DNA of 64,000 nt from Eucalyptus grandis (taxonomy: Eukaryota; Streptophyta; Magnoliopsida; Myrtales; Myrtaceae), in assembly GCF_016545825.1 (NCBI RefSeq), contig NC_052614.1:16944559-17008558 (forward strand), given 5' to 3'. Below the pieces are notes generated by a model. It searched no databases. It was not told the DNA's origin and worked only from the letters and a program-made list of their open reading frames with translations. Positions 43,701 to 55,712 of this stretch are shown here, in pieces. Each line of letters begins with the position of its first letter. Positions within the stretch are counted from its first letter, which is position 1. Made by a program: the position numbers and the translations under genes.

Positions 43701-45912
43701 GAGACCGCACGGTAGTTCATCGGACAAGCCACCGTGCCCTCATCCGACCAACGAACTCCACGGCAATGGCGGAGGCAACCTTTCGAGGCGGAGGCAGAGC
43801 CGTGCAGTGGTTCGTCCTTCATCCGAGCGAAAAACACGGCGGTGACGGCGGAGGCAACCTTTTGAGGTGGAGGCGGAGCCACGCGGTGGTCCGTCGGATG
43901 TGCCACTATGCCCAACCAATGAACTTCGCAATGGCGGAGGTAATTGTGAGGCGGAGCCGCGCAGTGGTTCGTCGGATGAGCTACCGTGCCCTCGTCCGAC
44001 CAACAAGCCACAGCGCCGCCCCTCCGGCTCCGCCGTCGCCAAGTCGCTGCCCTCTCCCAGCTGCTCTCTTTCTCTCCCTCTGAGTCATGACCGAACCATC
44101 GTCCGACGAACCACCACGCGCCTCTGCTTCCTTCATCGCAAAGTTCGTTGGTCGGCAACGGTGGTTCGTCGGTCAGACGAGGGGTCGGTGGGAGCGAGAG
44201 GAGGCGGGTGAGACAGAGCGTGAGATGAGAGAGGAGAGAGCGTGAAGGGGAGGCATAAGAGAGAAAGAGGGAAGCGTCCAGAGAGAGAAAGAGGAGAGGA
44301 GCTTTGAACGTAATGGGCTCCACATGCGACACGTGTCTTCCTCTTAAGAATTTTCTTATTTGCTACGCTGACACATGAGGACGCCCAATATTTCTTTCAC
44401 CGTTGATTGGTTGTTGGAAGTCAAGACAAAATCCGTGTCAAAATTCTCTCCCTTTCTCCTTGGTTGTTGGAAGTCAAGACAAAATCCGTGTTAAAATTCT
44501 CTCTCTTTCTTCCCCCCCAACAAACCCAACACCAAACAAGAATCCAGGTTTTCCACTGTGTTATTAGAACCCATGGTGCCTTTTTCTGCATCAACAAAAC
44601 TGCCCTTCCATGTAGATCATCGTGGCATGAACTTTGTCAATTGATTCCCGAATTTCCATCGATCGGACTTTTGCCGGGTGTTTTTCTGGCATGTTTGACT
44701 GAACTCAAATATAAATTGCCTTGAAATAAAAGAAAAAATGGAAGGAGAGGAGAATGAAACCGTGGGGGTGGATTAAACTCAACGCAGATAGATCCTCAAA
44801 AGGTGACTCCGATTTAGCCGCAGCTTGTCCCAGTTCTTCGAGAGGGGGAATTGATTTTATCATTCATTCTGGGCTGAGGGCAAGTGTTTAAGTTTTTTTT
44901 TTTTTTTTTTTTTTGGTAAAGGCAAGTGTTTAAGTTTGACTTGGCATAGTGCAAGAAAGTGGACTCACGAGCCATCCATCATGACCGCAAGCAATCGGAG
45001 AAATCCGATTTGAATTGTCATTTGAACTTTTCACGCCTTTTCTCTGGCGAGAAATCATATATGAATTGCCTTGAAATGAAAGAAAAACAGTGGGGAAGGA
45101 TTAAACTCAATATTAATGGAGCCTCCAAAGCCAAAGGTAAACCGGGTGGAGCTGCAGCTCGACCCATGATTCTTCAAAGATGAAAAGTGGGTTTTGATAG
45201 TATCATTTGCTTCGGGCCTAGGCTGACTTCGGATAAATGGTATAAGAAAGGGAACTCTACAAGCCACAAGTGCAGTTATTAACCAGTGTATTTCACTTAA
45301 CATTGAGAAGGAATTGAAAGGAAAGAATTTTGATTGCTGAAAAAAGATTAATGTGCAGTCGACCCAAATGTCCACTTGCCTGTTGATCTTGTTCCCTATC
45401 GTCTTCATTAGGAGAGTGACCTTTTCCGTGAATTTACTACATTTGCTTTGTGAGAAAAAGGAGAGAAAATCATGGGGAGAGGAAGAGTAGAGATGAAGAG
45501 AATCGACACCAGGATGAACAGGCGGGTGACATTTACTACCATTAATTTGCATCTCATTTGGCTCCACAGCTTTTAGTCACTTATCCTCCGGTGGCTTCAA
45601 TTTCGATGAACCATCCACTAGAATTATGTTACTATCTGACTGAGGCTTCTAGGTGTTGTTGGAAATGGAGTCGATCAGTGTAAATTGATCGGCTAAAGAG
45701 CAAAAAGATTGGCCAGAAAAAGAAGGAAGGAAAAAAAGAATAGGACTAGTGCAAGATCAGGAAGATGAGGAGAACTCACCATGATGGCTGTATAGTCCAT
45801 ACAACCCATATCTATAAACGTGATCCCCAAGTTTGAGATCCTCAGGTCTCACCACTTTCCACAACAACTGCATCAATATCGTCAATACTTTGTTGATGAT
45901 CTTCATCACCAT
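40798..45912 (-). CDS. LRAT-D: type II LRAT/NC-domain protein with catalytic Cys replaced by Arg
   Basis: Two exons on the minus strand: 45,780-45,912 (ATG at 45,912) and 40,798-41,294, with donor G|GTGAG and acceptor CAG|GAATT. Lengths are 133 + 497 nt, exactly as in LRAT-C, giving 209 aa with no internal stop. The same landmarks are present: YSHHGIYVG (His43), VIHF (His55), and the two Cys-x2-Cys pairs. The motif NNNCEHF instead reads NNNREHF. Codon 168 is CGT (plus-strand acg, 40,924-40,926) where all four sisters have TGT. The family needs this Cys to form the acyl thioester, so the product should be catalytically dead. It could be a pseudo-enzyme or simply a decaying gene. The 4.5-kb intron carries a SINE, a Tourist-like element, another TIR element and a LINE tail. 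Confidence 0.75.
41654..42861. mobile_element. Tourist/PIF-Harbinger-like non-autonomous element
   Basis: A 1.2-kb insert in the LRAT-D intron with imperfect terminal inverted repeats (GGGCCTATTTGGC / GGGCGCATTTAAT) and a TTA target duplication (41,651-41,653; 42,862-42,864). The subterminal parts pair over a long distance ('tgttcccgg', 'ttgttccc'). The centre at 41,900-42,200 is GC-rich with CCGG/GGCGAGG words, then AT-rich. No transposase is present. A relative starts at 63,302. Confidence 0.75.
43329..43536 (+). mobile_element. SINE copy 2, tRNA-derived
   Basis: Same family as the element at 1,531: box B ggttcaaatcc at 43,383-43,393, the following 'ggagtgggtttcga' block, and a 3' poly(A). 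A 17-bp target duplication begins ttcatatcaa (43,312-43,328 and 43,537-43,553, one mismatch). Confidence 0.88.
43602..44335. mobile_element. TIR transposon, possibly Mutator-like, with internal GC repeats
   Basis: The left end catgtgtcaatttgtggagc and the reversed right end CACGTGTCGCATGTGGAGC form terminal inverted repeats of about 30 bp. Flanking 9-mers (agtgcctct / tcttcctct) match at 6 of 9 positions, as an eroded Mutator-type duplication might. Inside is a tandem, CG-rich motif around 'ggcggaggcagagccg', 'gtggttcgtcggatg' and 'cgtgccctcgtccgacc', repeated about six times. These repeats make a 243-codon minus-strand frame that I read as compositional, not as a gene. Confidence 0.6.
44408..44513. 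repeat. Tandem duplication of 53 bp
   Basis: A 53-bp unit beginning tggttgttggaagtcaagac occurs back to back at 44,408-44,460 and 44,461-44,513 with about two differences. It contains no gene. Confidence 0.9.
44893..44920 (-). mobile_element. Ultra-short LINE tail insertion, minus orientation
   Basis: A poly(T) run followed by 'ggtaaa' is the reverse of the LINE 3' end (tttacc plus poly(A)). It is bounded by the direct repeat ggcaagtgtttaag (44,879-44,892 and 44,921-44,934). The equivalent place in unit 1 (about 7,305-7,325) has one copy of the target and no insert. Confidence 0.85.
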
Positions 45913-46089
45913 ATTCGCTTGTGGCCCCTTTTCACTCTGTTGGACTTGTGCTTGAGCTGATTTACCTGCCCAAAACTCCCCAAACTGAAGATAATTTGCA
46001 GTGAAGAGAAGAACAAGGAAACTCAGGTGAGGAAGCTAATATCATCACCTGCGCTGCCAAGAGGTCGATGGCAGGGATGATGAATACTG

Positions 46090-46372
46090 TCCACGGAAGA
46101 GAGGAAACATTAAGGAAGTGACTGAGAATGAGGGTGCTTCAAGTGTGCGTGTGTGAGAGAGATGGAGTTGACGGAAGAGAGAGACTGTACGGGGGTGACG
46201 TTACTGTACGGGGGGGTTCTTCAAGCGTGTGAGAGAGAGACGGAGGGAGATGGCGTCCATCAGAAGAGAGAAAAGGGAAAGGAAGAAGTGAGTGAGAATG
46301 AACTAGGATTGACTGGGCGATGGCGATGAGGTTATTGTATTAGGGTTCTTCAAGTTTTGTGTCTCCTTTCGA

Positions 46373-46414
<42 letters not shown>

Positions 46415-46800
46415 TGGTGGAAAAGGGAGGCAGCGATGAGGTTATCGTATTAGGGTTCTTCAAGTTTGTGCGCGGCTCTTCAAGTGCTTGTGAGAGAGAG
46501 AGAGAGAGAGAGATGGCGGAAAGGGCAAGGAAAGGAAGAGGAAGAAGTGGGTGAGAATGAACTGGGGGAGAGCGGGCGATGGAGATGAGGTTATTGTCCG
46601 GTTTGTATGTGTCTCTTCGCGCGTGTTTGGGTGAGAGAGATGGCGGAAAAGAGTGGAAAGGAAGAGGAAGAAGTGGGTGAGAATGAACTGCGGGGAGAGC
46701 GGCGATGGCGATGAGGTTATTGTATGTGGGTATTCAAGCTTGTGGGTGTCTCTTCGACTATGCGGGTCTCTCTCCTCGTGTGTAAGAGAGAGAGGGCCGG
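46090..46800. repeat. Minisatellite upstream of LRAT-D
   Basis: Sister of the array at 8,030-9,150 with fewer units. 'gatgaggttattgtat'-type landmarks occur near 46,325, 46,435, 46,583 and 46,710, plus two diverged units before 46,210. Runs of GA and GT are interspersed. Confidence 0.85.
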
Positions 46801-47690
46801 CGGCTGACCAATTGTGTCGACGGCGACTTGACCAGTGGCGGCAGAAAAGCAAACTCACGGTGGTGCTGCAAGCGTCGCCCCCTCCAGCTCGTCAGTCACC
46901 GGATCTTAGCACAAGAGGATCTCCAAGTACTTGAGCACCATCTTCCGGCCTCAACAGCCCACAACCTCGAGGAACCAGTGACTGCTCACCGGAGTGGCGA
47001 TCTCAGCCGGACACCGTACTCCTTCGCTCCACAAGTCCGAGCTCTCCCTGCGCGAACGGTCGACGAGCCCCAGAACTCCCGGCATGGATGCGTGGACTCC
47101 TCCTTCGCGAAGGACGAGATGATGACGCCGCCTCCGCCGGCAGCTTTCCAGTGGACTGACCTGGCGGTGAACACGGGTTGAGGAGGCTGGGAGGGACGCT
47201 TGCAATGTCACTCTATGACAGCAAGCACCTATCGAGGACCTCTTCCCTTATCGAGCGGACCAGGCAGTAGCTCACCGCACCATCTTCTACCTGTAGTTCA
47301 GGCGGTCGGCCCTATTCCGATTCTATGCCGGCACCGCCACTTGCGCAGGTTCGGCGCTCGACGGTGAGACGATTTCGGGTCAGAGGGTTGAGGAGATAGG
47401 TTGCGCCGCGGAGTTCCTCGAAGCAGAACGACCCGTGACCCGAAGCTCCGGCTTCGAGCCACGCCACGACCTCGCGGCTGAGTTGGGGAGGAAAGTCACC
47501 AGGAGCTCAGTCGTCCACAGCGAATCGGGGCCCCGAGCCACGGCTTGGCTCTGAGCCGGGGACTTTCGACGCGGCTCCTGGTGTGCATGATGGCGGAAGT
47601 GCGGCTCGTCTATGATGCGGCGCCATCCTCCACGGCGTTTCAGTCCAAGAAGCAAGAGAAGAAGAACGATAGGGATGGACATTGAAGAAG
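46801..47690. other. GC-rich block, sister of 9,150-10,090
   Basis: Colinear with the block upstream of LRAT-B, with many small indels that break any shared frame. No product is recognised. CpG dinucleotides remain common in both copies, which is unusual for old, methylated plant DNA. Confidence 0.4.
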
Positions 47691-48899
47691 ACGTATTCTA
47701 GTTTATCCAACTTTTTTTTAACTTTTCGGTCCAAAAAGAAACTTTTTTTTTTTACACTTTTAATTAAATGTAAGTGAGTGAAATGGGTCAACCCAAATTG
47801 ATCGATTTGATTTGTTTTGACCCATTTTCATGTAATATAAATTTAATAATCCATACTCAATTCTATCCATACTTTACATCCCAATTCATATTGCTAAAAC
47901 ACTTCAATATTAATCAAATTTAGGAAAACTCATACTCAAGGTGATCATGTGAAATGAGCAAGCACAAGATCAATGAGAGTAAGAGAGAATGAATCAGGTC
48001 TAAGAAGTTGTAAACTCATTTAACATGCATATTATTTTGGATTTTACCATTATAAACCCTTTTTATTTAATATAACTAACTCATATAACAATTTGGTTTA
48101 TTAAACATGAATTGAAAAAAATCAATTTTGTGACCTATTTTGATAGGTCTAGGTGGTGTAAATGAGAGAGAATGACAGTGCAGTACCTAGATTTTTTGAC
48201 TAATCATTGGATCGCATGAAGGCTTTCGCTAACTAATTTCTTTAGATAGGGAAGAAAGGATTTCTTAGAGTTCAATAGAACAACATCACATGTGTGGGAA
48301 TTGGGGCTTGAGGAGCCTAGCATCATGTGCTAGAATGGAGTTCCCATAAATAAGGAAAAATTCCAAATAAGGGCATGTTTCATTTTCTTAAATAAGAGTA
48401 TGAAAAATACCTTATTTTAAATAAGAATCCGAATTGTTACTCATTTTTTTTCAAATAAAGGCCTAGAGTAATCATATCGATTTAAAAAAAGGGCTTGAAC
48501 TCATCGACTGGTGAAGGGCAATTTCGTCTTTCAATTTTTAAAATATTTTTCATCTTTTCTTTCTTTTTCTTTTTTTCTTTTCATAAAAAAGCAAACTAAA
48601 AAAATAAATAAATAAAAAAAGCATGCCACCGCCCCCGTTGTCGGTGGGGCAACGACAATGGCCAGCAGGTCACCGAAGCTTGAGCGAGGACTAGCAACCC
48701 CCACCAACTAGCAGTGCTCTTCCAAATCTAGGCGAGGGTTGCCCACCCTTGCCTAGGTTCCTGGACCGTGCCGCCCAGTTCTAGGTATTGCAGATGCTGG
48801 TTTTGTTGTTGTTTGATTTAATATGGACTTTTAGGGAGATGGTGGGATTTGGCGTTTGGGTCTTTTAGTGTTTGACTGGTTGGAACGTAACTTGCTTGT
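47691..48899. other. AT-rich spacer with repeat debris
   Basis: No gene seen. Around 48,350-48,790 'aaataagggcatg'-type words, poly(A/T) stretches and a GC-rich 'ggcgagggttgcc' patch suggest a decayed non-autonomous transposon. From about 48,790 it resembles 11,200 onward. Confidence 0.4.
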
Positions 48900-49070
48900 G
48901 CAGCCGAGAATCTAAAGGGTTTCAAAACCATCTTCTGGTAGTGGTATGGCATCTTTGACCCAAAACCATGTATGGATAAGAATCTACGGTTTCCAGAGTA
49001 CCGTGAGAACTACTTTTCGGTTGTGGGACGGCATGTTTGACTGAAACCATGTAGGAAGCTGTAATATTCT
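48900..49070. repeat. Two-unit version of the ~82-bp repeat
   Basis: Two units of the 11,333 repeat, with 'ctaaagggtttc' and 'tctacggtttccag' as diverged starts. Unit 1 has three units at the matching place, so the copy number changed after duplication. Confidence 0.7.
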
Positions 49071-49103
49071 AAATATTTAAACTATTGAGAAATGTATGAT
49101 TTA

Positions 49104-49891
49104 AGGCTCCATTCATTTTACAAAAATAAATTTCAAGAAAATGTTTTTTATATTTTTCACAAAAATGAACTGGTTGGGGAAAATATTTTTCATCAAAAAA
49201 AAATCTTTTAAGATAGGTGAAAATATTTTTTGTTTTTCAGAAAGAGGAAAATATTTTTTATATCTCCTTTCATCTCACTTTCTTTCATCAAAAACCATTT
49301 CCTTTTATTTTTATTTTTAATTTTTAAATAGAGTTTTTATTATTATTTTTTTCTTTTTTTCTTTAAAAAAAAATTCATTTCTTCTTCCTTGACCAGTCAC
49401 TAGTTCCTTGGCTAGACATCGGCCACGGTGGCAGTCAACGATCAGTCGTAGGCAAGGTTGAGCCTTGCCCGAGTCGGTCGTAGGCAAGGTCGAGCCTTGC
49501 CACGGGCCGACAGGGCTCGACATTACCAGATTTCGACGAGGCTAAGCTTGCCTAACCAGCATCGAGCAAGCTGAAATTGATGAGGCTTAGGCTTGTTGCC
49601 TCAAGTGAGCTTGGCCTTAGGCTCTAGGCGACCTCAAGCCTGTGGCCGGAGAAAAGAAAAGGAAAAAAAGAATTAAAAAGAATTAAAAATTGATTAAAAA
49701 ATATAATGATAAAACAATTATTGAAATGGGTGAATGTAGCAAAGGATTTTCCTTAACAAATAGTGGAAAACATTTTCTAGTTTATTTTTAAGTTTCAGCC
49801 AAATACTATAAAATATTATCATTTTCCTAAAAATGGCTTAAAGAAAAATATTTTTCAAAAATATTATATTAGCCGTGAAATGAACGGAGCA
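49104..49891. mobile_element. Fold-back TIR element
   Basis: A 0.8-kb insert absent from the matching place in unit 1 (near 11,640). The ends are inverted repeats (AGGCTCCATTCATTTTAC / TGCTCCGTTCATTTCACGG) with a TTA duplication at 49,101-49,103 and 49,892-49,894. Subterminal A/T-rich parts also pair ('aaaatattttt' runs). The centre near 49,390-49,640 is rich in 'aggcaaggtcgagccttgcc'. There is no transposase, so it is non-autonomous. Confidence 0.7.
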
Positions 49892-49894
49892 TTA

Positions 49895-51354
49895 ATATTT
49901 AAATATATTAAGAATATCGTCTTGAAATAAAAGAAGAACAAACCAAGAAAGTACAAGAACGTGGGATGGGTCACATTTAGTAGGCAAATTACAAAAATAG
50001 TTTTAAACTCATGCCAATACCAATTTTAATATATTCATTCTAGTCAATTTTCACTAAAGATTATTGACATTATGGAGTACCAAGTAGAATTGTTGGAGAT
50101 GACTAGACTATTATTTGGCGAATATTGACCAAAAGGACCACATTTTAATTTTGATAAATTTTTATAACTGAATTAATTAGGCTAGAAAATTATAGCTAAA
50201 TTAACATTTGTACAATGCGTCTCAGATTGATTGGATAATTTGTTCTAACCTTAACACTGATGGGGGCATCCTAGTGCAACCCGAGGTTGGACCAGGCACT
50301 CTCGAAGATTAAAACGTGGAGATTGGTTTTGTGGTGCGTTTCGGGCCAAGGGAATTGGTTAATCAAAAGTTTGGTCTGGAAGAAGAGAGGACTTTGGAAA
50401 GTTGACAGCGAAGCTCGAAGCGGTCGGCTCACCTGATGTTGAATCATCAGACAAGTGGTAGTGCCGAAAAGGACAGACGGCGAACGCTGAATCTCAGTCA
50501 GTCAGAAGGTCTAGAGTGGTTGGAGAGAGACGTTGACACAACTCATCATTATGTCCCGTAGCGGCCGTACGGCATACTATGAATTTGGACACACACGAGA
50601 GATCCTTAGACGGTGTCTAAAATCAGCAACAATCGATCCCCCTATAAAACTGTCCAAAATCCTAAAATTATTACATTTCTCCCTATTCAATTCAAAACAT
50701 TACAACTTTGTTAATTAAATCCTAATTTTTTTTCATATTTTATCAATTGAGTTTATTAAGTCAATTTTAATAAAAAATTATTGATGTCAACATCAATCAT
50801 TTTATAAAATAAGATAATAATTTTTATATTTTTTAAAATTTCTGCTTTCATTTATTTTCTTTATTTTCTTTTCCTTTTTTTCCTTCCAAACCCAACAAAA
50901 GTCACTAGCCAACCTTTGTCGGTTGCAGGTGAGGGTGTGTCAACCCTCGCTAGTCAAAGATGAGGGCGCCACTTGATGCGGGTCGCGAGGACCTTGCCAA
51001 ACATGAAGCTGTCTCCATTTGCAAGCGAGGGTTGCAAAGTCCTCACTATCAACCCTCATTAGACTTGGTAAAAAAAAAAAAAGAGGCAAAAGAAAGAATA
51101 AAATATAGAAAAATCAATTTTATTTTTAAATTATAAAAAAAATATTTACATTAGTACTAACCGTCATATGTAACATTACTGGCTTCCACGTCAACGATTT
51201 TCTAATTAAAGTTGATCAATGTACTTAATTGACAAAATATGAAAACATTTATTATTTAATTGACAAAATTGAAAAGTTTGAAATTGAATTGGTAAAAGTG
51301 CAATAATTTTAGAACTTTTTGGTCAACTTTCCCATCGTTCTTTTGTAGTTGACG
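49895..51354. other. AT-rich spacer, sister of 11,650-13,190
   Basis: No gene seen. It carries the same decayed inverted-repeat element as unit 1 (about 50,640-51,330) with 'gtcgcgagg' and 'tgcaagcgagggttg' words in the centre. Confidence 0.5.
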
Positions 51355-51870
51355 CCTTGGTTATTCCGTCACAGTTGCCCAAAATCATATCTTGGGCAAG
51401 TCCCTCAAGAAATTTCATGAAGACAACTTAAGAGGTAAGCAATATTCTGCACTGAAAGACTTTGTGAAGTATCATCTGCATTTGATCCTTTTCTGAAGTA
51501 CATGTCCTCCTTAGCACAGCATGCAACAGGGTTAGGTCGCTGGGCATCTCCTTCGTATCACTGCTATTCCAGACCTGATATGGCTTCAACAGATCATTTG
51601 GATGCGATAGCAAGCCAATGATTTTTCCCCAAGGCTGATGAGGAGGTGTCCTTCGACCAGTTCCAGAAATGTCAAGCCTTGCCCTCATCGTCGGGCATCA
51701 GAATACTTTGCATTTCACAGAAGGATTGGCAAAGAAAGCATCATCAAGAAAAAAAGGGCCAGGTTCTTTATTAGATGTTATCTGCAGCGGCGTTTGCTTG
51801 TGCAAAGTGTGAAACGACGAATGATCATTGGATTCACTGAAAGGAGACGTGCAGCAAGGGTTTAATTAGC
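51355..51870 (+). other. Conserved relic, sister of 13,190
   Basis: Matches 13,190-13,700 with scattered indels. The plus-strand stretch LKEFHEDNLRGKQ near 51,400-51,440 is legible, and the rest is out of frame. Function unknown. Confidence 0.35.
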
Positions 51871-52536
51871 ACAAAGAACACCTAATTCTTGATGGATCTG
51901 AGAGGCAAGGCTTGTCAGCGGTCATTTACCATACCAGAAAGGGAGCATAATCATCATCAATGGGTGGCAGGACCAGGGACCTGTAACCGTGAGGACACCT
52001 CGGACGATCCAGCTTTCGTGGTGCGCCCTTTGAGCATTGGCCGTCCAGAGGTTGAATTCGACATCGGCTGCCCAGAGGCCGATATCGACATTGGATGTTA
52101 CGTTAGCCAAAAGACCCATCAATTTCGTTAGCCTCTCACTTTGGCATCAAAAGGACATTCAACTTTCCAGCAATTCACAACACCGGGGAAACAGGGGTCA
52201 GCGCATCCGATTACAGATATACAAGCCCCATAACTCAGCGTCCTCAAAAGAGTTTCATTCTGCTATCGTCCAACAAAGTATCTTGCTGTCGAGTAAGCAT
52301 CATTCACACCAGTGTGGATGTAGTATTTCCTCTCAAAACTCAAAATTACTACAACAATGCTCGCTATCCCTACAACAAATCACATAGGCCAAGTGAAAGT
52401 ATAAGAGGAAATGTCTCAGAAATGCTCTGACACGGATCACTATGAGGACAATGCGCAATCCTTGCTTGCGTGAGTGTGCCAACTCGAAAATGGGGCACAA
52501 ACTATTCCCATTATGGTAAGGTACAAACAGCGAGCA
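51871..52536. other. 3' flank of methyltransferase F2
   Basis: No gene seen. It matches about 13,690-14,154 in unit 1, with extra sequence around 51,890-52,080 absent there. That extra part repeats a 'gaattcgacatcggctg' word. Confidence 0.5.
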
Positions 52537-55500
52537 TCATTTGCTTGAGAGCTTGAACAGTCGCATGCTCGATCTATTGTATGATTGCATGTAAGGAAGC
52601 AAACTGGCGGGTTGAAGAGTTCCGGTCAGGTCTGTGATGGCAAGGTTTGCCTCGTTGACTAAAGCAAGAAAGTGATCGAAAGTATTGGCATTGCGGATGA
52701 CGGATGAAATGTAAGCCATCGGATGCTCAGTGGGACCAGCATTTCCTGCACTGCTGCAAGCTGCCACAACATCATGGGAACCACATCCATCGCTATAATC
52801 ATGTGAACTGCCAATTGCACCACCGCAGCCTACTCCTGGGAGTCGTGAAGATGACTTCGTTTTATCCAAAAGAATGGAGAGCATGCGCACAAGGTGTGGC
52901 AGGCACAACGGGTCGTATATTACGTCTGCACCTAAGCTGTAGAAAAAGAGAAATTCAGCTTCACCGACTGATGAAAAGAGAAAACAACTCTCACATTAAT
53001 GCTCAACAGAAGAAGTGTGTTAGTGGAGAAACTACTCACATTATATCCAGTTTCAATCCCTGAAGTATGCTCTCAGATGCACATTCCCAAGGCAGGTGTA
53101 AACATTTTACCTGGGGCGAGGAAATGATATCAATTTCAGTTCTTATTCCTCCAATTTGCGCATGGTCAAACTGCATCAGGATCCACATGATCGCAAAAGA
53201 TGAATATTTGGATGGACCTCATTCAAAGTCTGCGTTTCTCAAGAAAATCAAATTTTTCAATAAAAAAGGACAAACCCCACCGCTATCGAGGTAACCAAAG
53301 GACTAACAGGGAAGTCATGCAGCAGGACTACTCTTTTATGCTAAAGGCATTATCATAACGATATCTTCCATACCAATGAAAGAAATATCTATCATGAGAT
53401 CTAAGAAGGAAAACTCTGGGGAGTGTGTTTGTGAAATATGAAACTAAAAACTCGAAAAAATGCGCGCTTAGGGTGGAATTGCAAGGATAATGACATGATC
53501 ACTCACAGAATCTAAAAATTCCGAAGTTACTGGCTCATCATCTTCCGTGCTCATTTGATTCATCTTCAAATTAAGCTTCATGTTGCTTAAGGTTGATAGG
53601 TCACCATCGCTTAATATTACCTGCATGAATACGGTCAATTTCTCAACCGCTACTCATGTATCATCATGAAACCATGTCCAGAGTGGTCAGGCAAGTTTGT
53701 ATGTGTGCTGAAGGACAGATCACTCATTTCACAACCAAATCAGCTTTTGATATCCAGCTCACAGGAGCAAGAACAATTCCAAGAACCAAGTACAGCAAAA
53801 GAGTTGTGTGCCAAAACCATAGCGAGCGCAACCCTAGCATATCTACATATACTGATTGATGAATTAAGAACAATGCATAAACATATGAAGGTTCAGCCAA
53901 AAGCAAAAGAACCTAAGTAGAAAGATGCTTGAAACTCAAGGACAGTACCTTGGAAGCTTTCACGTGGGAGAGACAGATACCAACTAAGCCAACCCCCGAG
54001 CCAACCTATGTCCAATATTCTAGTCAGTAACTGAAATCAGTTCTAGTGCATGATATATAAAGTGAAAACAGATCAAACTAATCAGATAAGGGGGAAGGGA
54101 ATAGAAGGCCAAGTGATTATCTCGATCTGATGAATCAGATTGCTACTACAGAAAAAAAAAAATAATGGGGTTGGCAAAACTTTTATAACGGAATGTCTAC
54201 AAGAGAACCAAATCCAATGTGGATAAAACAAGAAAATTGAACCCATAACATCAATGTTTATTTGAAAATTCTGACGCACTTCTGACAGCTTACTTCAAAA
54301 CATGTTTTGCTGGAGAACATATCCGGAAAGGAAAGTATGAACTCTGACAAAAATAGACTGGCTGGCCAGATCGAGCACCTGATGAGAGAATGGACTGAAA
54401 GCTAATTTCAGTCAGCACATTAATCCACACAATGCATGAGACAATAAACCATCTGTGTAAATTGTGCTCTCTTGCCCAAAAAAAGAAGAGTATACATCCA
54501 CGTCTACTCTAATTGAACAAAACAAAGCAAGCATATGACCCAGGACAAGCATTCAGTTCTTCAGAAATATACATGATTCAATCCCATACATACCCTGTAT
54601 CTCCTTCAAGCATGTTGAGAGAACAATGCAGAGGAACCACCATTTTCCTTACCATTGCATCCTCACAATTTGCATCTAGGAAATAATTAGCGAAAGATTC
54701 GGATGATGCATACAAAAAAAACTCAAGTGAAAAAAAATAAACCTGAAAAAAAAAATTACCATCTGGGAAAAGAAAAGAAATATATTTCAAAGCCCTCACA
54801 TTCCCTTTGACCGTGTTGTCATCCTAATGAAAAAAGACTTCGTCATAGGTAGCTTGAGGATTAATAAGTAAAAAGGGAGAAATGGGACACATTATTCTGT
54901 AAGGAAAATTAACGACAATAAGCTTTACCTTTAAAGAAATCATGAACTCGCTGTACAGTTCATACAATTCATCTAGCACGTCATCACGATTAGACTCAAT
55001 TTCCAATATGAGCTTCTTCAAGAAGTTTTTCAAGTACGGAGCATGACATTTGCCAATCTGCATCAACACATCACCTGTTCAGAGAACTACGCAGTAACAA
55101 TCCTTCACTAAAATAATGCAGCCAAAACAGATGGCAATGAACCCGGTACTCAAGAACTAATGCATGAGCTAGTATTAGTAAGCTAGAGCAACAATTCCAA
55201 TAGTAGCAACATGAACCATAACTTCCACAGAAGCATATAATCATTTTGGCTAAGTCTATATGGTGTCAACGAGTATAAGAAAACATTCACTTCAGCAGAA
55301 ATGACACAGAGGAAACACAAAAGATTGTTCTTTTTTTGTCACTTATATCCTAAACCGACGTCAACATGTGACCTGAACCCAAAAGACACTTCAGTTGGGA
55401 CATCCTCTTTGTTTCTTGCTTTGGGTTCTTGAGTTTGGGTAGAGCCCCCAAACAAAACTTACAGCTTTACTGATGCAATGATCCCAAATGAACCTCTGAA

Positions 55501-55712
55501 CATCCACCGTCACGGACCCACCACCGAGCGATCTGGGTCTCGAATAGAAGAGACAACTGCGTCAAATTCAATGCACACGGGATCTAGAGACACTAAAGAC
55601 CGGGCGAAAAGGAATATATAAAACTGGTCAGCTCAGTGAAGCGCGCGCAGAGAGGGAAAAGCAGAGGAAGATTTTACCTCGCGTGCGACATCACGCAGTC
55701 GGTGGGTTCCAT
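52537..55712 (-). CDS. F2: FAM86/EEF2KMT-like protein lysine methyltransferase, intact
   Basis: Ten exons on the minus strand: 55,678-55,712, 55,463-55,532, 54,929-55,057, 54,760-54,823, 54,594-54,675, 54,294-54,378, 53,949-54,005, 53,507-53,620, 53,040-53,110 and 52,537-52,936. All junctions are GT/AG, and the total of 1,107 nt gives 368 aa without a stop. The start MEPTDCV and the RFIWDHC and YLKNFLKKLILEIE parts form the FAM86 N-terminal domain. VVPLHCSLNMLEGDTG, CSIWPASLFLSEFIL, VGSGVGLVGICL (motif I, aa 156-167), ILSDGD (aa 176-181) and GADVIYDP (aa 238-245) form the class I SAM-dependent methyltransferase core. The animal and yeast members (EEF2KMT, EFM3) methylate a lysine of elongation factor 2. 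Transfer of that role to this gene is an inference. Exon 5's acceptor was chosen because only it keeps the frame. Confidence 0.87.

Noticed and set aside
43601..44332. 243-codon minus-strand frame
   Set aside because: It lies entirely within a TIR element with GC-rich tandem repeats and shows no domain. Overlapping frames on both strands are equally long.
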